NCBI GenBank assembly: GCA_030432755.1
Contig: JAUILZ010000003.1
Coordinates: 1-64,000, forward strand
Source: Gammaproteobacteria bacterium
Lineage (GTDB): Bacteria; Pseudomonadota; Gammaproteobacteria; Arenicellales; Poriferihabitantaceae
Direction: 5' to 3'
Length of the DNA stretch: 64,000 nt
Position 1 is the first letter of the stretch. Each line of letters begins with the position of its first letter. Shown piece after piece: positions 53,897-62,141 of this stretch. The position numbers and the translations under genes are program-made. Under the pieces are notes generated by a model, which was given only the letters and a program-made list of their open reading frames with translations, was not told the origin of the DNA and made no database searches.

Positions 53897-55033
53897 CTAA
53901 CGGAGACTGACCGCATAGCTCAGGCCGAACGCATTCTGGTCCATCTTGATCCGCGGCAGTCCCTGGCCAGCCTGGCGCTGCTCGTGATTGGCGACATACG
54001 CATAATATCCGCTGATTTCGCCCTTGCCCAGCTTGCGGGTGAAGCCGATACTGAAATGCTGCTCCGTCACCGCCGGGGCGAGAATGTTCTGCATGACCTT
54101 GTCATCAGGGATGGGGGATTCTCCATGGTTGTAGCCGAAGCGTAGCGCTGTAACGTCCGAAAGCGCGACTTCCGCCCCTACCAGATAGACCGTCTGGTCC
54201 TCCCAGCCGAACAGTTCATGGATGACCGGCACCTCGGACCAGTTGACCTGTTTAACGTCCGCAAGAACCTTCCATCTGCCGAGTTGCTGCGTGATTCCGA
54301 TACCGTAGATCGGGGGAAGGTTCAGGGCACAGTCGCTGGCGGGAGCGAACAGGTAGGCGCAGTGACTGTCCATTTCATCCATGCTGATCTCGGTCTGCGC
54401 GACCAGGCCCAGGGTGGTGCCTGGCGTCACGTCGACGGCCAGGCCGATGCGGAAACCCGTCCCCGTGGCGGAATCGTCGTCGTTGCGTGGCAGTCCTCCC
54501 TGCCCCGGACCGGTGGTCTCCAACGTCTGGTAACCGAGAAGGAGGGAGGCGCCCAGTGATACCCCTTCGCCCACGGTTCCGGCGATCGTAGGCGCAACGA
54601 TGATTCCTTCCAGGTCGACGCCGGCGCGGGCGCCGAAGAGCTCTGGTGGATAGTCGGTGTTCATGCCACCCAGCGCGTTGACCAGCACCCCGGCGCTGAA
54701 CGCATCGTTGACCTTGCTTACCCAGCTGCCCTGGGGGATCAGGAACCAGTCAGATTCGCTGTCCACGTAGCCCTGGCCCACGTCCGCCGAACGGTTGGGG
54801 TTGAAGCCGGATGCTCCGATGCCCCAGCCGGTCACGCGGGCGGCGAGGGCTGGATTGTCCATCGCGGACATGCTCTCCGCCGCGTTGCCGATCCCAGCGC
54901 CCCCCAAACCATGGGCGATCATGCCCTTGCCGTAGGGCAGCAGGCCATTGGTGGCGTGAACCGGCCCGGTGGCCAGCAACGTTGCCAGCGAAGCCGCCCA
55001 TAGCAGCTTGCCGGACTGAAAACGAATGCTCAT
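53897..55033 (-). CDS. FadL/OmpP1/TodX family outer-membrane transporter
   Basis: A 378-residue outer-membrane protein. Signal peptide 1-27, then NGLLPYGKGMIAHGLGGAGIGNA, the FadL N-terminal hatch, with AMDNPALAAR. The rest is beta strands of a barrel, ending YAVSLR. FadL-type channels import hydrophobic molecules such as fatty acids, aromatics or possibly sulfur. Beside DsrE and Met-rich proteins the last is conceivable but unproven. An AT-rich palindrome lies upstream. Confidence 0.85.
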   Translation of the reverse strand: MSIRFQSGKLLWAASLATLLATGPVHATNGLLPYGKGMIAHGLGGAGIGNAAESMSAMDNPALAARVTGWGIGASGFNPNRSADVGQGYVDSESDWFLIPQGSWVSKVNDAFSAGVLVNALGGMNTDYPPELFGARAGVDLEGIIVAPTIAGTVGEGVSLGASLLLGYQTLETTGPGQGGLPRNDDDSATGTGFRIGLAVDVTPGTTLGLVAQTEISMDEMDSHCAYLFAPASDCALNLPPIYGIGITQQLGRWKVLADVKQVNWSEVPVIHELFGWEDQTVYLVGAEVALSDVTALRFGYNHGESPIPDDKVMQNILAPAVTEQHFSIGFTRKLGKGEISGYYAYVANHEQRQAGQGLPRIKMDQNAFGLSYAVSLR

Positions 55034-55148
55034 GATGTATTCCCGAGTTGGTGTGTCAGGGTGACTTCACCAGCGCAGCTGCCTGCCGGATCCCTGCCGG
55101 CTTCTGTCGGTCGCGGCCGGTTAAGCAAGAATATCTAATTTAGTTGTA

Positions 55149-55162
55149 TCTAATATATTAGA
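55149..55162. promoter_or_regulatory. AT-rich perfect palindrome upstream of the FadL gene
   Basis: TCTAATATATTAGA is a 14-base perfect palindrome, with a similar TCTAATTTAG just before it. It is in the FadL promoter region, an AT-rich patch in GC-rich DNA. It has the look of an ArsR/SmtB-type operator; the ArsR gene at 58033 is a candidate ligand. Confidence 0.5.
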
Positions 55163-55230
55163 CCGTTATCAATGACCCCGTTCAGAAGCGATGCTGGCAG
55201 TCTGACCGGCGGGCGAATCTCGTCAGGAGT

Positions 55231-55944
55231 TCAGTTCCCTTCTCCCTCGGTGGACTTCATGGCTTCCTCCATGGCGGACCGCGCCTGGTCATACCATTCG
55301 GAGTAGGCCTCGGGAGTCATCAGGCTGTTCATCATGCGGGTGTAGGTTTCCGGGTTTATCCCCTGACCCATCATCTGCATGTAGGCGCCCGGATTCATCA
55401 ACTGGCCATAGGCGCCGGGATTCATCATGACCGTCCATGCGCCCGGGTTCATCATCGACTGCATGCCCTGGGGCGACATCATCCAGGCATAGGTGGAAGG
55501 ATTGGTCCAGCTCTGCGGGTTGAGCATCATGGCGGGTCCTGATTGTGGCATGCCGAATCCACCCATCCCCGGCATCATGCCCATGCTGCCCATGGTCATC
55601 GGCGCCATCATCATGGGGTACATCATCATCGGGTTCATCATAGCCATGGGATTCATCATCGCCATGGGATTCATCATCGCCATGGGATTGGCCATCGCCA
55701 TGGGATTGGCCATCGCCATCGGGTTGGACATGGCGTTCGGCATAACGCCCATGGCACCCATCGGGTTCTGGCCTTGAGTCATCGGGGGCATGGCACTCCC
55801 CTGCCCCATTGACTTCATCATCGAATCCATCATCTGGCTCAAATCCATGGCCTGGCCGTCGCCGGCCGCGTCATTCTGGGCAACAGCATGGGAACCGGCA
55901 AGCAACGAGGCGAACAGGACCAGCAGGCGAAGGGAGGTTTTCAT
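55231..55944 (-). CDS. Secreted Met-rich repeat protein, NPMAM hexapeptide and NPxxY nonapeptide repeats
   Basis: A 237-residue exported protein (signal peptide 1-22, AVAQND). Residues about 75-110 are tandem hexapeptides NPMAM(A/M), then a Met/Gly stretch, and residues about 145-215 repeat nine residues of the form NPxxYxxMM, such as NPGAYGQLM. Methionine is the most common residue by far. The nonapeptide part is clearly related to the protein at 50463-51038. No domain is known to me; Cu(I) binding or a methionine oxidation sink are possible. AAAGGA precedes ATG 55944. Confidence 0.8.
   Translation of the reverse strand: MKTSLRLLVLFASLLAGSHAVAQNDAAGDGQAMDLSQMMDSMMKSMGQGSAMPPMTQGQNPMGAMGVMPNAMSNPMAMANPMAMANPMAMMNPMAMMNPMAMMNPMMMYPMMMAPMTMGSMGMMPGMGGFGMPQSGPAMMLNPQSWTNPSTYAWMMSPQGMQSMMNPGAWTVMMNPGAYGQLMNPGAYMQMMGQGINPETYTRMMNSLMTPEAYSEWYDQARSAMEEAMKSTEGEGN
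55630..55736. repeat. 18-base tandem repeat in the Met-rich gene
   Basis: About six units, GGGATTCATCATCGCCAT or GGGATTGGCCATCGCCAT, in tandem, encoding NPMAM-type hexapeptides on the minus strand. Units are nearly identical in DNA, pointing to recent expansion. Confidence 0.85.
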
Positions 55945-56002
55945 GGTGTGAATCCTTTGAAGTCCCCGTCCGGGAACGGGTTGTAACATCCGGAGACGCA
56001 AA

Positions 56003-56033
56003 GTATAGGGGCACTGCTCCCGGCAGCCTATAC
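56003..56033. promoter_or_regulatory. Inverted repeat in the Met-rich/thioredoxin divergent promoter
   Basis: GTATAGG and CCTATAC with a 17-base spacer lie in the 228-base gap between the divergent Met-rich and tandem thioredoxin genes. The position suits an operator serving both. Confidence 0.45.
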
Positions 56034-56172
56034 ACTGTTGGGGTAGCTGGGGTATACGTCGCGCGGACAGGGAGATATCCCCAATTGTATAGCACCTCCG
56101 GCCCGCCCCCGGGCTTAAACTTTCCCCGCGAAAGCTGCTCTAATCAGACAGGATCTCCATCGGGCCAACCTT

Positions 56173-57243
56173 ATGAACTTCTCACGCCGAATCCCCACGG
56201 TATTGTCGATCGCGCTGTTCAGCCTTGCGCCGGCGCTGCTGCCGGCCCAGACCGGGAGCGACGCGGGCGGGAAGGCCGACAAGCCCCGGGGAGAATTTCT
56301 CGGCGCGATGGAAACCACGCATCCCGACTGGTTCAAGCAGAGCTTTCTCGATTTCGAGGAGGATATCGACGAAGCGGCCGCCGATGGCAAGCGCCTCATT
56401 CTCTATTTCCACCAGGATGGCTGCCCGTACTGCAACCTGCTGGTGGAACACAACTTCAATGACCAGGTGCTCGGTGACAAGGTCCGGCAGCACTTTGACG
56501 TGGTGGCGATCAACATGTGGGGAGATCGAGAGGTCGTCCAGGTGGGTGGACGCCAGTTCACGGAGAAGACCCTGGCAGCGGCGCTACGGGTCGATTTCAC
56601 GCCCACCCTTCTGTTCTTCAGCGAGAATCGCCAGGTCGCGCTGCGCCTCGATGGTTACCTGCCGCCCGGGGAATTCGACGTCGCACTGGATTACGTTGCC
56701 GGACGCAACGAGGAACGACTGTCGTTTCCCGCCTACGCCGCCGAGACGCTAGGCGCCGCTGGTGACGGCGAAATCAACCGGCTCGCGGGGGCGCTGTCGC
56801 CGCCCCATGACCTGTCCACTCTGCCGGACGACCGCCCGGTCGCGGTGATGTTCGAGGAGCCCGACTGCGCCAACTGCGATCTCCTGCATGAGCGCACGCT
56901 CAAGGATCCCTCGGCAGGCCCCCTTCTCGAGGCCCTGCACGTGATCCAGCTCAATCGCTGGTCGGATACGCCGGTTACACTGCACGACGGCACTTCCACC
57001 ACCGCCAGCCAGTGGGCCACCGAGCTTGGTATCGCCTACCTGCCGGCGATCGTGCTGCTGGACGCGGATGGCAGCAATATCATCAACATCACTTCGCAGT
57101 TCCGGACCTTTCATGTACTCGGGGCCCTGGAATACGCCACCAGTGGGGCCTGGCGCGATGAACCCAGTTTTCAACGCTATCTCAGCGCGCGCGCGGATCA
57201 CCTGCGCGAGCAGGGCATCGATGTCGATATCTGGAAATACTGA
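56173..57243 (+). CDS. Exported tandem thioredoxin-fold protein
   Basis: A 356-residue periplasmic protein with signal peptide (1-25, LLPAQTG) and two thioredoxin-like domains. The first (about 50-170) has CPYC (84-87) in LILYFHQDGCPYC, as in SoxW-like proteins, with VDFTPTLLFF as cis-proline. The second (about 215-335) has CANC (232-235) with LPAIVLLDADG. It could reduce disulfides or persulfides of sulfur-handling proteins. Followed by peroxiredoxin on the same strand. Confidence 0.83.
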   Translation: MNFSRRIPTVLSIALFSLAPALLPAQTGSDAGGKADKPRGEFLGAMETTHPDWFKQSFLDFEEDIDEAAADGKRLILYFHQDGCPYCNLLVEHNFNDQVLGDKVRQHFDVVAINMWGDREVVQVGGRQFTEKTLAAALRVDFTPTLLFFSENRQVALRLDGYLPPGEFDVALDYVAGRNEERLSFPAYAAETLGAAGDGEINRLAGALSPPHDLSTLPDDRPVAVMFEEPDCANCDLLHERTLKDPSAGPLLEALHVIQLNRWSDTPVTLHDGTSTTASQWATELGIAYLPAIVLLDADGSNIINITSQFRTFHVLGALEYATSGAWRDEPSFQRYLSARADHLREQGIDVDIWKY

Positions 57244-57353
57244 TCCCGGACTATTCGGAACAGCGCGGGGACAGCGGGAACAATGGCTACCCGAGAGGGA
57301 TACTTGTAAATTAAATTTTTAATATATAATATTATTTCAATAATTTGACATCA

Positions 57354-58031
57354 ATGGAGAGCATGTCGGACGAAAGCGAACCCTCGTCGATGGCGGGCCC
57401 ACGCAACCTGCTCCTGGACAGGCCGGTTCCCGCGTTCACCGCGCGCAGCACCCATGGCATGGTGTCTCTCTCGGACTACCGCGGACAATGGCTGGTTCTG
57501 TTCGCGCACCCGGCCGATTTCACCCCGGTGTGCACATCGGAATTCATCGCGCTCGAGTCCGTCATCGACGAATTTCGGCGATGCAACTGCGCCTTGCTCG
57601 GGCTGTCGGTGGACAGTATCTATTCCCACGTCGCATGGGTACGCAGCATCCACGAGAAGTTCGGGGTTGCCATCAGCTTTCCAATCGTCGAGGACATATC
57701 GATGTCCATCGCGCGCGCCTACGGCATGCTGGATGAAAGTTCAGAGACCACCGCCACGGTGCGCTGCGTGTTTTTCATCGATCCCGCCGGCATCCTGCGC
57801 GCCAAGGTGTACTACCCGATGCAGGTGGGCCGGTCGGCCGCGGAAATTTTGCGCACGTTGGCGGCCTTGCAGGCGGTGGAACAGTGCACTGGCATGTCCA
57901 CTCCCGAGGGCTGGCAAAAGGGGGACGGGCTCATTCCCATGGCGCCGACCACAATCGCCGATGCGGACCGTGCGGACGCGATGCCGGACAGCCCGGCGTG
58001 GTACTTCGCCGCGCCGGGCCGGGTGAACTGA
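57354..58031 (+). CDS. 1-Cys peroxiredoxin (Prx6 type)
   Basis: A 225-residue cytoplasmic peroxidase of the AhpC/TSA superfamily, Prx6 group. The peroxidatic Cys60 is in HPADFTPVCTSEF, and the long C-terminal extension with YYPMQVGRSAAEILRTL is typical. It removes hydroperoxides, with an external thiol as reductant. Start: ATG 57354 or 57363; both have only GGAG-like sequence nearby. Upstream is very AT-rich. The ArsR gene follows 1 base after the stop. Confidence 0.88.
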   Translation: MESMSDESEPSSMAGPRNLLLDRPVPAFTARSTHGMVSLSDYRGQWLVLFAHPADFTPVCTSEFIALESVIDEFRRCNCALLGLSVDSIYSHVAWVRSIHEKFGVAISFPIVEDISMSIARAYGMLDESSETTATVRCVFFIDPAGILRAKVYYPMQVGRSAAEILRTLAALQAVEQCTGMSTPEGWQKGDGLIPMAPTTIADADRADAMPDSPAWYFAAPGRVN

Positions 58032-58032
58032 C

Positions 58033-58470
58033 ATGAGCGCGGACAAGTCCATCCTGCGCTCACCGATGGAACCGGGGGACGATCCCGGCATAATGCCGAC
58101 GGACCGGTTCTGCGACATCCTCAAGCTCGTGGCGAATCCCAACCGGTTGCGCATCCTGAGCCACCTTCTCGAAGGAGAGACCTCGGTTGGCGATCTCGAA
58201 ACCGGTCTCGGCCTCAAGCAACCCAACCTGTCTCACGAATTGCGCAAGCTCCGTGATCACGGACTCGTCAATACCCGCCGGCAATCGAAGATCGTGTTCT
58301 ACACGCTGTCGGGGCCAGCCGCCCATGCATTGCTGGACGGCCTCGAACACCTGCGCGAGAACCTCTCCGGTGGCGCAGGGACCAGGGCGTTACCTGCGTC
58401 CCGGACCCCAGCCGTAGAGCGCGGCGGTGGCGAATGCGGGCACTTTTCCGTGGTCCACCACGCCAGCTAA
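58033..58470 (+). CDS. ArsR-family transcriptional regulator
   Basis: A 145-residue winged-helix regulator: ILKLVANPNRLRILSHLLEG, then SVGDLETGLGLKQPNLSHELRKLRDHGLV (recognition helix) and RRQSKIVFYTL. Only two cysteines are present, Cys27 before the HTH and Cys135 in the tail ECGHFSVVHH. They are not at the SqrR/BigR positions (the Cys in LILC is Ser here), so it could sense persulfide or metal in another way. Directly after peroxiredoxin, it may control this island. Confidence 0.85.
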   Translation: MSADKSILRSPMEPGDDPGIMPTDRFCDILKLVANPNRLRILSHLLEGETSVGDLETGLGLKQPNLSHELRKLRDHGLVNTRRQSKIVFYTLSGPAAHALLDGLEHLRENLSGGAGTRALPASRTPAVERGGGECGHFSVVHHAS

Positions 58471-58490
58471 CCTCCCACACGGATACCGAT

Positions 58491-58703
58491 ATGAAGATCA
58501 CGAAGACTATACCCATACTGAAGGCCTGGTTGATGTTGTTGATTGGTGTCGCTGTGCTGTCCGGGCCGGCCGTGCCGGTCCTGGCTGCGAGCATCGATGT
58601 CAACGTCAACGCGCGCCTCTGGCAGGACGATTCCGGAACCACGGGCGATGAAGAAGGTGGCGAAGAGAAAAAGAAAACCGAGAACGAGGAACCAGACTGC
58701 TGA
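58491..58703 (+). CDS. Small exported acidic protein with C-terminal Cys
   Basis: A 70-residue protein. Signal peptide about 1-33 (LSGPAVPVLAAS), then DVNVNARLWQDD and a highly charged tail (EEGGEEKKKTENEEPD) ending in a single Cys. No known family. It lies between ArsR and rhodanese on the same strand and is probably part of the operon. Confidence 0.6.
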   Translation: MKITKTIPILKAWLMLLIGVAVLSGPAVPVLAASIDVNVNARLWQDDSGTTGDEEGGEEKKKTENEEPDC

Positions 58704-58826
58704 CGTGCCCGCACCGGACGGGTTCGATCCAAACGCCCGATTCCGGGCGCTGACCAGGCACCGGGTAGCACTCCATGAAAACCACGGAGCCTATCCAGCC
58801 AACCACCAATGAAAGAGGAAAACGAA

Positions 58827-59528
58827 ATGAAGATTCATAAATACGTGGCAACGGCGCTACTTGCGGCCGGACTCTCCCATCCCACCTATGCTCAGGACAA
58901 ACCGGTCGGGATCACGCCGGATCTCATGTCCGTGACGGTGACTCACAATGGGCAACCGGTTGAAATCATGCGCAACCAGGACAATGCCAACACCATCTCC
59001 GAGGCGTTCTCCAAGACGTCGCGTCCCTGCCCGCCATTCTGCATCCAGCCGATCAAGATCGCGGAAGGCGTGGAAACGCTCGGCGAGATCGAGGTGCTCG
59101 ACTATGCCGCACGCATGGAAGGTGGTGACACCAGCATCCTGCTGGTGGATTCGCGCACCCCGGACTGGGTCGCCAAAGGCACCATCCCCGGGGCGGTCAA
59201 CATACCGTGGACCTTGCTGACCCCTTCCCAGGGTGCCACCACGGAAGTGATCACGAACACCATGAAGGAACAGTTCAATGTCGTTGCCGCGGAAGGGGTG
59301 GATTTCATCGAGATCGATGATGCCATCGCCAACAACCGCGCGGGAGACGTGTTCAATTACGATAACGCCAAGACACTGGTGCTGTTCTGCAATGGCATGT
59401 GGTGCGGCCAGTCGCCTGCAAGCATCGATACCCTGCTGAAATTTGGCTATCCCGCTGAGAAGATCAAGTGGTACCGTGATGGCATGCAGGGCTGGGAGGT
59501 ACTGGGCTTCAATACCGCCAAGCCCTGA
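58827..59528 (+). CDS. Exported rhodanese-like protein
   Basis: A 233-residue periplasmic protein. Signal peptide 1-22, a short front part with RPCPPFC (Cys68, Cys72), and a rhodanese domain (about 85-230) with LLVDSRTPDWVAKGTIPGAV and active Cys188 in LVLFCNGMWCGQSP; Cys193 in the same loop is an added thiol. It should move sulfane sulfur. GAGGAA precedes ATG 58827. It ends the island, and a strong terminator follows. Confidence 0.86.
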   Translation: MKIHKYVATALLAAGLSHPTYAQDKPVGITPDLMSVTVTHNGQPVEIMRNQDNANTISEAFSKTSRPCPPFCIQPIKIAEGVETLGEIEVLDYAARMEGGDTSILLVDSRTPDWVAKGTIPGAVNIPWTLLTPSQGATTEVITNTMKEQFNVVAAEGVDFIEIDDAIANNRAGDVFNYDNAKTLVLFCNGMWCGQSPASIDTLLKFGYPAEKIKWYRDGMQGWEVLGFNTAKP

Positions 59529-59555
59529 CCGGGCCGCGGATATTCCAGGAACCAG

Positions 59556-59579
59556 AGGGCGGCCACGGCCGCCCTTTTT
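59556..59579 (+). terminator. Intrinsic terminator after rhodanese
   Basis: AGGGCGGCC and GGCCGCCCT pair with a very short loop, followed by TTTTT. Confidence 0.9.
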
Positions 59580-59709
59580 CCTCGCACCCCGTTCCGGTGT
59601 TTCCGCGTGGCGACGGTCTTCCGGACCCACTCCCACGCGGATCGGGTTTCCGCCCTCGCCGGGGTTTTTGCTATGATAGCAATTCGCGTCAGAACCGGGA
59701 GACAACACG

Positions 59710-60144
59710 ATGACCTCAGTAGGAAGCTTGATCAGCGCAAAGTCAAAACAACCGGTTATTTACAGCGTCCGTCCGGAACAGATGGTGCGTGAGGCGCTGG
59801 AGCTGATGAAAGAACATGACATAGGCTGCGTCATGGTCATGGAGGGGGACGAACTGGTGGGCATCCTCAGCGAGCGGGACTACGCGCGCAAGATGATCCT
59901 CTCCGGCCGTACCTCCCATGACACGCCGGTGCGGGACATCATGACGAGCAACGTCATTTGCACCACACCCGCCGGCAGCGTCGATGAATGCCTCGGCCTG
60001 ATGAACCAGTATGGCTTCCGCCACCTGCCGGTGAAGGATGGCGACCGTGTCGTCGGCATGGTCTCCACCGGCGATATCATCTCCAGCATCATCCGCGAGC
60101 AACAGGACACCATCGACCACCTGCAGCAGTACATCGCCAGCTAG
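59710..60144 (+). CDS. Two-CBS-domain protein
   Basis: A 144-residue protein with a pair of CBS domains: first about 15-70 (YSVRPEQMVREALELMKEHDIGCVMVMEG, LVGILSERDYARK) and second about 80-135 (MTSNVICTTPAGSVDECLGLM, LPVKDGDRVVGMVSTGDI). Stand-alone CBS pairs bind adenylates and modulate partners; the partner is unknown. GGGAGACAACACG precedes the ATG. Confidence 0.85.
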   Translation: MTSVGSLISAKSKQPVIYSVRPEQMVREALELMKEHDIGCVMVMEGDELVGILSERDYARKMILSGRTSHDTPVRDIMTSNVICTTPAGSVDECLGLMNQYGFRHLPVKDGDRVVGMVSTGDIISSIIREQQDTIDHLQQYIAS

Positions 60145-60216
60145 ATACGCCGCCCGGGCTCCGGTCGGCTTTCCGCTACAAGCAACCCTTCACCCGGGCG
60201 CCCCCCCGCCACATAC

Positions 60217-61356
60217 ATGCCTTCATTACTGCCCGACCTCGACCCGGACGGACTGCTGGAGTATTCCGTGGTCTTCACGGACCGCTCCCTGAACCACATG
60301 TCCGCGCGCTTCCGCGGCGTGATGACCGAGTTGTCGTCGACATTGAAGATGGTCTACAACGCGGATGCGTCGGTCCTCATCCCCGGCGGCGGCACTTTCG
60401 CCATGGAAGCGGTGGCGCGCCAGTTCGCCAACGGGCGGCGCTGCCTGGTGTTGCGTAACGGCTGGTTCAGCTACCGATGGACCCAGATCCTCGATGCCGG
60501 CAACATTCCCGCGTCCACCACCGTGCTCAAAGCGTCACGTACCGGCAACGACAGCCGTTCTCCGTTCGCCCCGGCAAGCATCGACCTCGTGGTGGACACC
60601 ATCCGACGGGAAAAGCCCGACCTGGTGTTCGCACCGCATGTGGAGACCGCCTCCGGCATCGTGCTTCCCGACGATTATCTAGACAAACTGACCGCGGCGG
60701 TACGCGATGCTGGCGCACTCATGGTGCTCGACTGCATTGCCTCCGGCGCTGCCTGGGTGGACATGCGCGCACGCAACATCGACATCCTCATCAGCGCGCC
60801 GCAGAAAGGCTGGAGCGCCTCTCCCTGCAGCGGTATGGTAATGCTCGGTGAGCGCGCCCTGGAACGCATCGTCGATACCCGCAGCACGAGCTTCGCCGCG
60901 GACCTCGCGAAATGGCTGGAAATCATGCGCGCCTACGAGAACGGCGGTCATGCCTACCACGCCACCATGCCGACGGATGCGCTGGCGAAGCTGCGCGACG
61001 CGATGGGAGAGATCCGTGAATTCGGATTCAACGCGGCCCGGGACGCGCAATGGGAACTCGGCAGGCGCGTGCGAACGCTACTGGCGGGACGGGGATTCGC
61101 CAGCGTTGCGGCGCCGGGGTTCGAGGCCCCCGGGGTCGTGGTGTCCTATACCGACGATTCCGGCATCCAGAACGGCAGCCGGTTCGCCGCCGAGGGTTTG
61201 CAAATCGCCGCGGGGGTTCCACTGATGTGCGACGAGCCGGAGGATTTCCGGACCTTCCGCATCGGCCTCTTCGGCCTCGACAAGCTGGCCGATATCGACC
61301 GTACCGTCGGCATCCTGGAAAAGGCGCTGGAGCGCATCCACGAAGGAGAAACCTGA
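60217..61356 (+). CDS. Class V aminotransferase (alanine-glyoxylate type)
   Basis: A 379-residue PLP enzyme. The PLP lysine is in ISAPQKGWSASPC and the fold is kept: VLIPGGGTFAMEAVARQF, PHVETASGIVLPDDYL, and LMVLDCIASGAAW. It belongs near alanine-glyoxylate/serine-pyruvate aminotransferases, but the substrate is unassigned. Convergent with the HlyD gene, 14 bases between stops. Confidence 0.82.
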   Translation: MPSLLPDLDPDGLLEYSVVFTDRSLNHMSARFRGVMTELSSTLKMVYNADASVLIPGGGTFAMEAVARQFANGRRCLVLRNGWFSYRWTQILDAGNIPASTTVLKASRTGNDSRSPFAPASIDLVVDTIRREKPDLVFAPHVETASGIVLPDDYLDKLTAAVRDAGALMVLDCIASGAAWVDMRARNIDILISAPQKGWSASPCSGMVMLGERALERIVDTRSTSFAADLAKWLEIMRAYENGGHAYHATMPTDALAKLRDAMGEIREFGFNAARDAQWELGRRVRTLLAGRGFASVAAPGFEAPGVVVSYTDDSGIQNGSRFAAEGLQIAAGVPLMCDEPEDFRTFRIGLFGLDKLADIDRTVGILEKALERIHEGET

Positions 61357-61370
61357 ACCGGAGACCCGGC

Positions 61371-62141
61371 TCAGAAGCGTATCGTTGCGGCGCTGCCGGG
61401 GCCCGGAAGCGGCTCCGTCGAGGTCGCGGTAACCACGCTCCCCGCCCCGTCGGGCGCCGGGAGAATGGACTGCACCACCCCGGGGAGTACACGCTCTCCG
61501 ATCACCAGTTCCACCGCCTGGCCTGGCGCCGGCGCGGCTTCAGCGGCGGACTGGCCACGTACCACCAGCGCCGCGGTGGCGAATTCGATCGCGGGACGCG
61601 AGCGGGAAACCAGATTGATGCGATCCCCCGGATGGACGTGGCGCGCCAGCACGATGCCGGCAACGGGCGCGGTGATCCGGCTGCGGTTCAGCCGGCTGCG
61701 GCTGGCCGCCAGGGTGGCCTCGGCTTGCCGCGCCTCGGACTCCGCCTGTAACCTGGCGATCCGCCGCAGTTCCAGCTCCACGGTGGACATCGAGCCCTCG
61801 GCGTAGAGTTCGTTGTCACGCTCCCAGGCGCGCTCGGCCTCATCCAGGCGCGCCGTGCGCCAGGCCAGCTCAGCCTCCGCCGCCACCACGGCAGCCTGCA
61901 GTACCGTGTCGTCGAGAGCGAGGAGCAGCGTACCCGCCATCACCCGGTCGCCGGGAATCACGCCGACCGAGGCGACCTCGCCATCGACACCCACGTCGAG
62001 ATGGTATATCTCGGCGTGCTCCACGATACCGCTAATGGACTGCGCGTGTACCGGCGACAGGATGGACAGCGCAATGACCCCAAACCAGGCCAGCAGACGG
62101 ATCGGGCCCCGGCGGATCCCGGGACAGGCTTCTCGGTTCAT
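61371..62141 (-). CDS. HlyD-family efflux periplasmic adaptor
   Basis: A 256-residue membrane-fusion protein, signal near 1-34. It has a short lipoyl-type half (GEVASVGVIPGDRVMAGTLLLALDD), a coiled-coil hairpin (about 82-148, AEAELAWRTARLDEAERAWERD), and ITAPVAGIVLARHVHPGD. ATGA overlap with tolC. No inner-membrane pump lies beside it; the adaptor may work with one elsewhere. Confidence 0.83.
   Translation of the reverse strand: MNREACPGIRRGPIRLLAWFGVIALSILSPVHAQSISGIVEHAEIYHLDVGVDGEVASVGVIPGDRVMAGTLLLALDDTVLQAAVVAAEAELAWRTARLDEAERAWERDNELYAEGSMSTVELELRRIARLQAESEARQAEATLAASRSRLNRSRITAPVAGIVLARHVHPGDRINLVSRSRPAIEFATAALVVRGQSAAEAAPAPGQAVELVIGERVLPGVVQSILPAPDGAGSVVTATSTEPLPGPGSAATIRF

Noticed and set aside
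55630..55736. Tandem repeats that might suggest a CRISPR array
   Set aside because: Units are contiguous, have no spacers, and code for NPMAM peptides.
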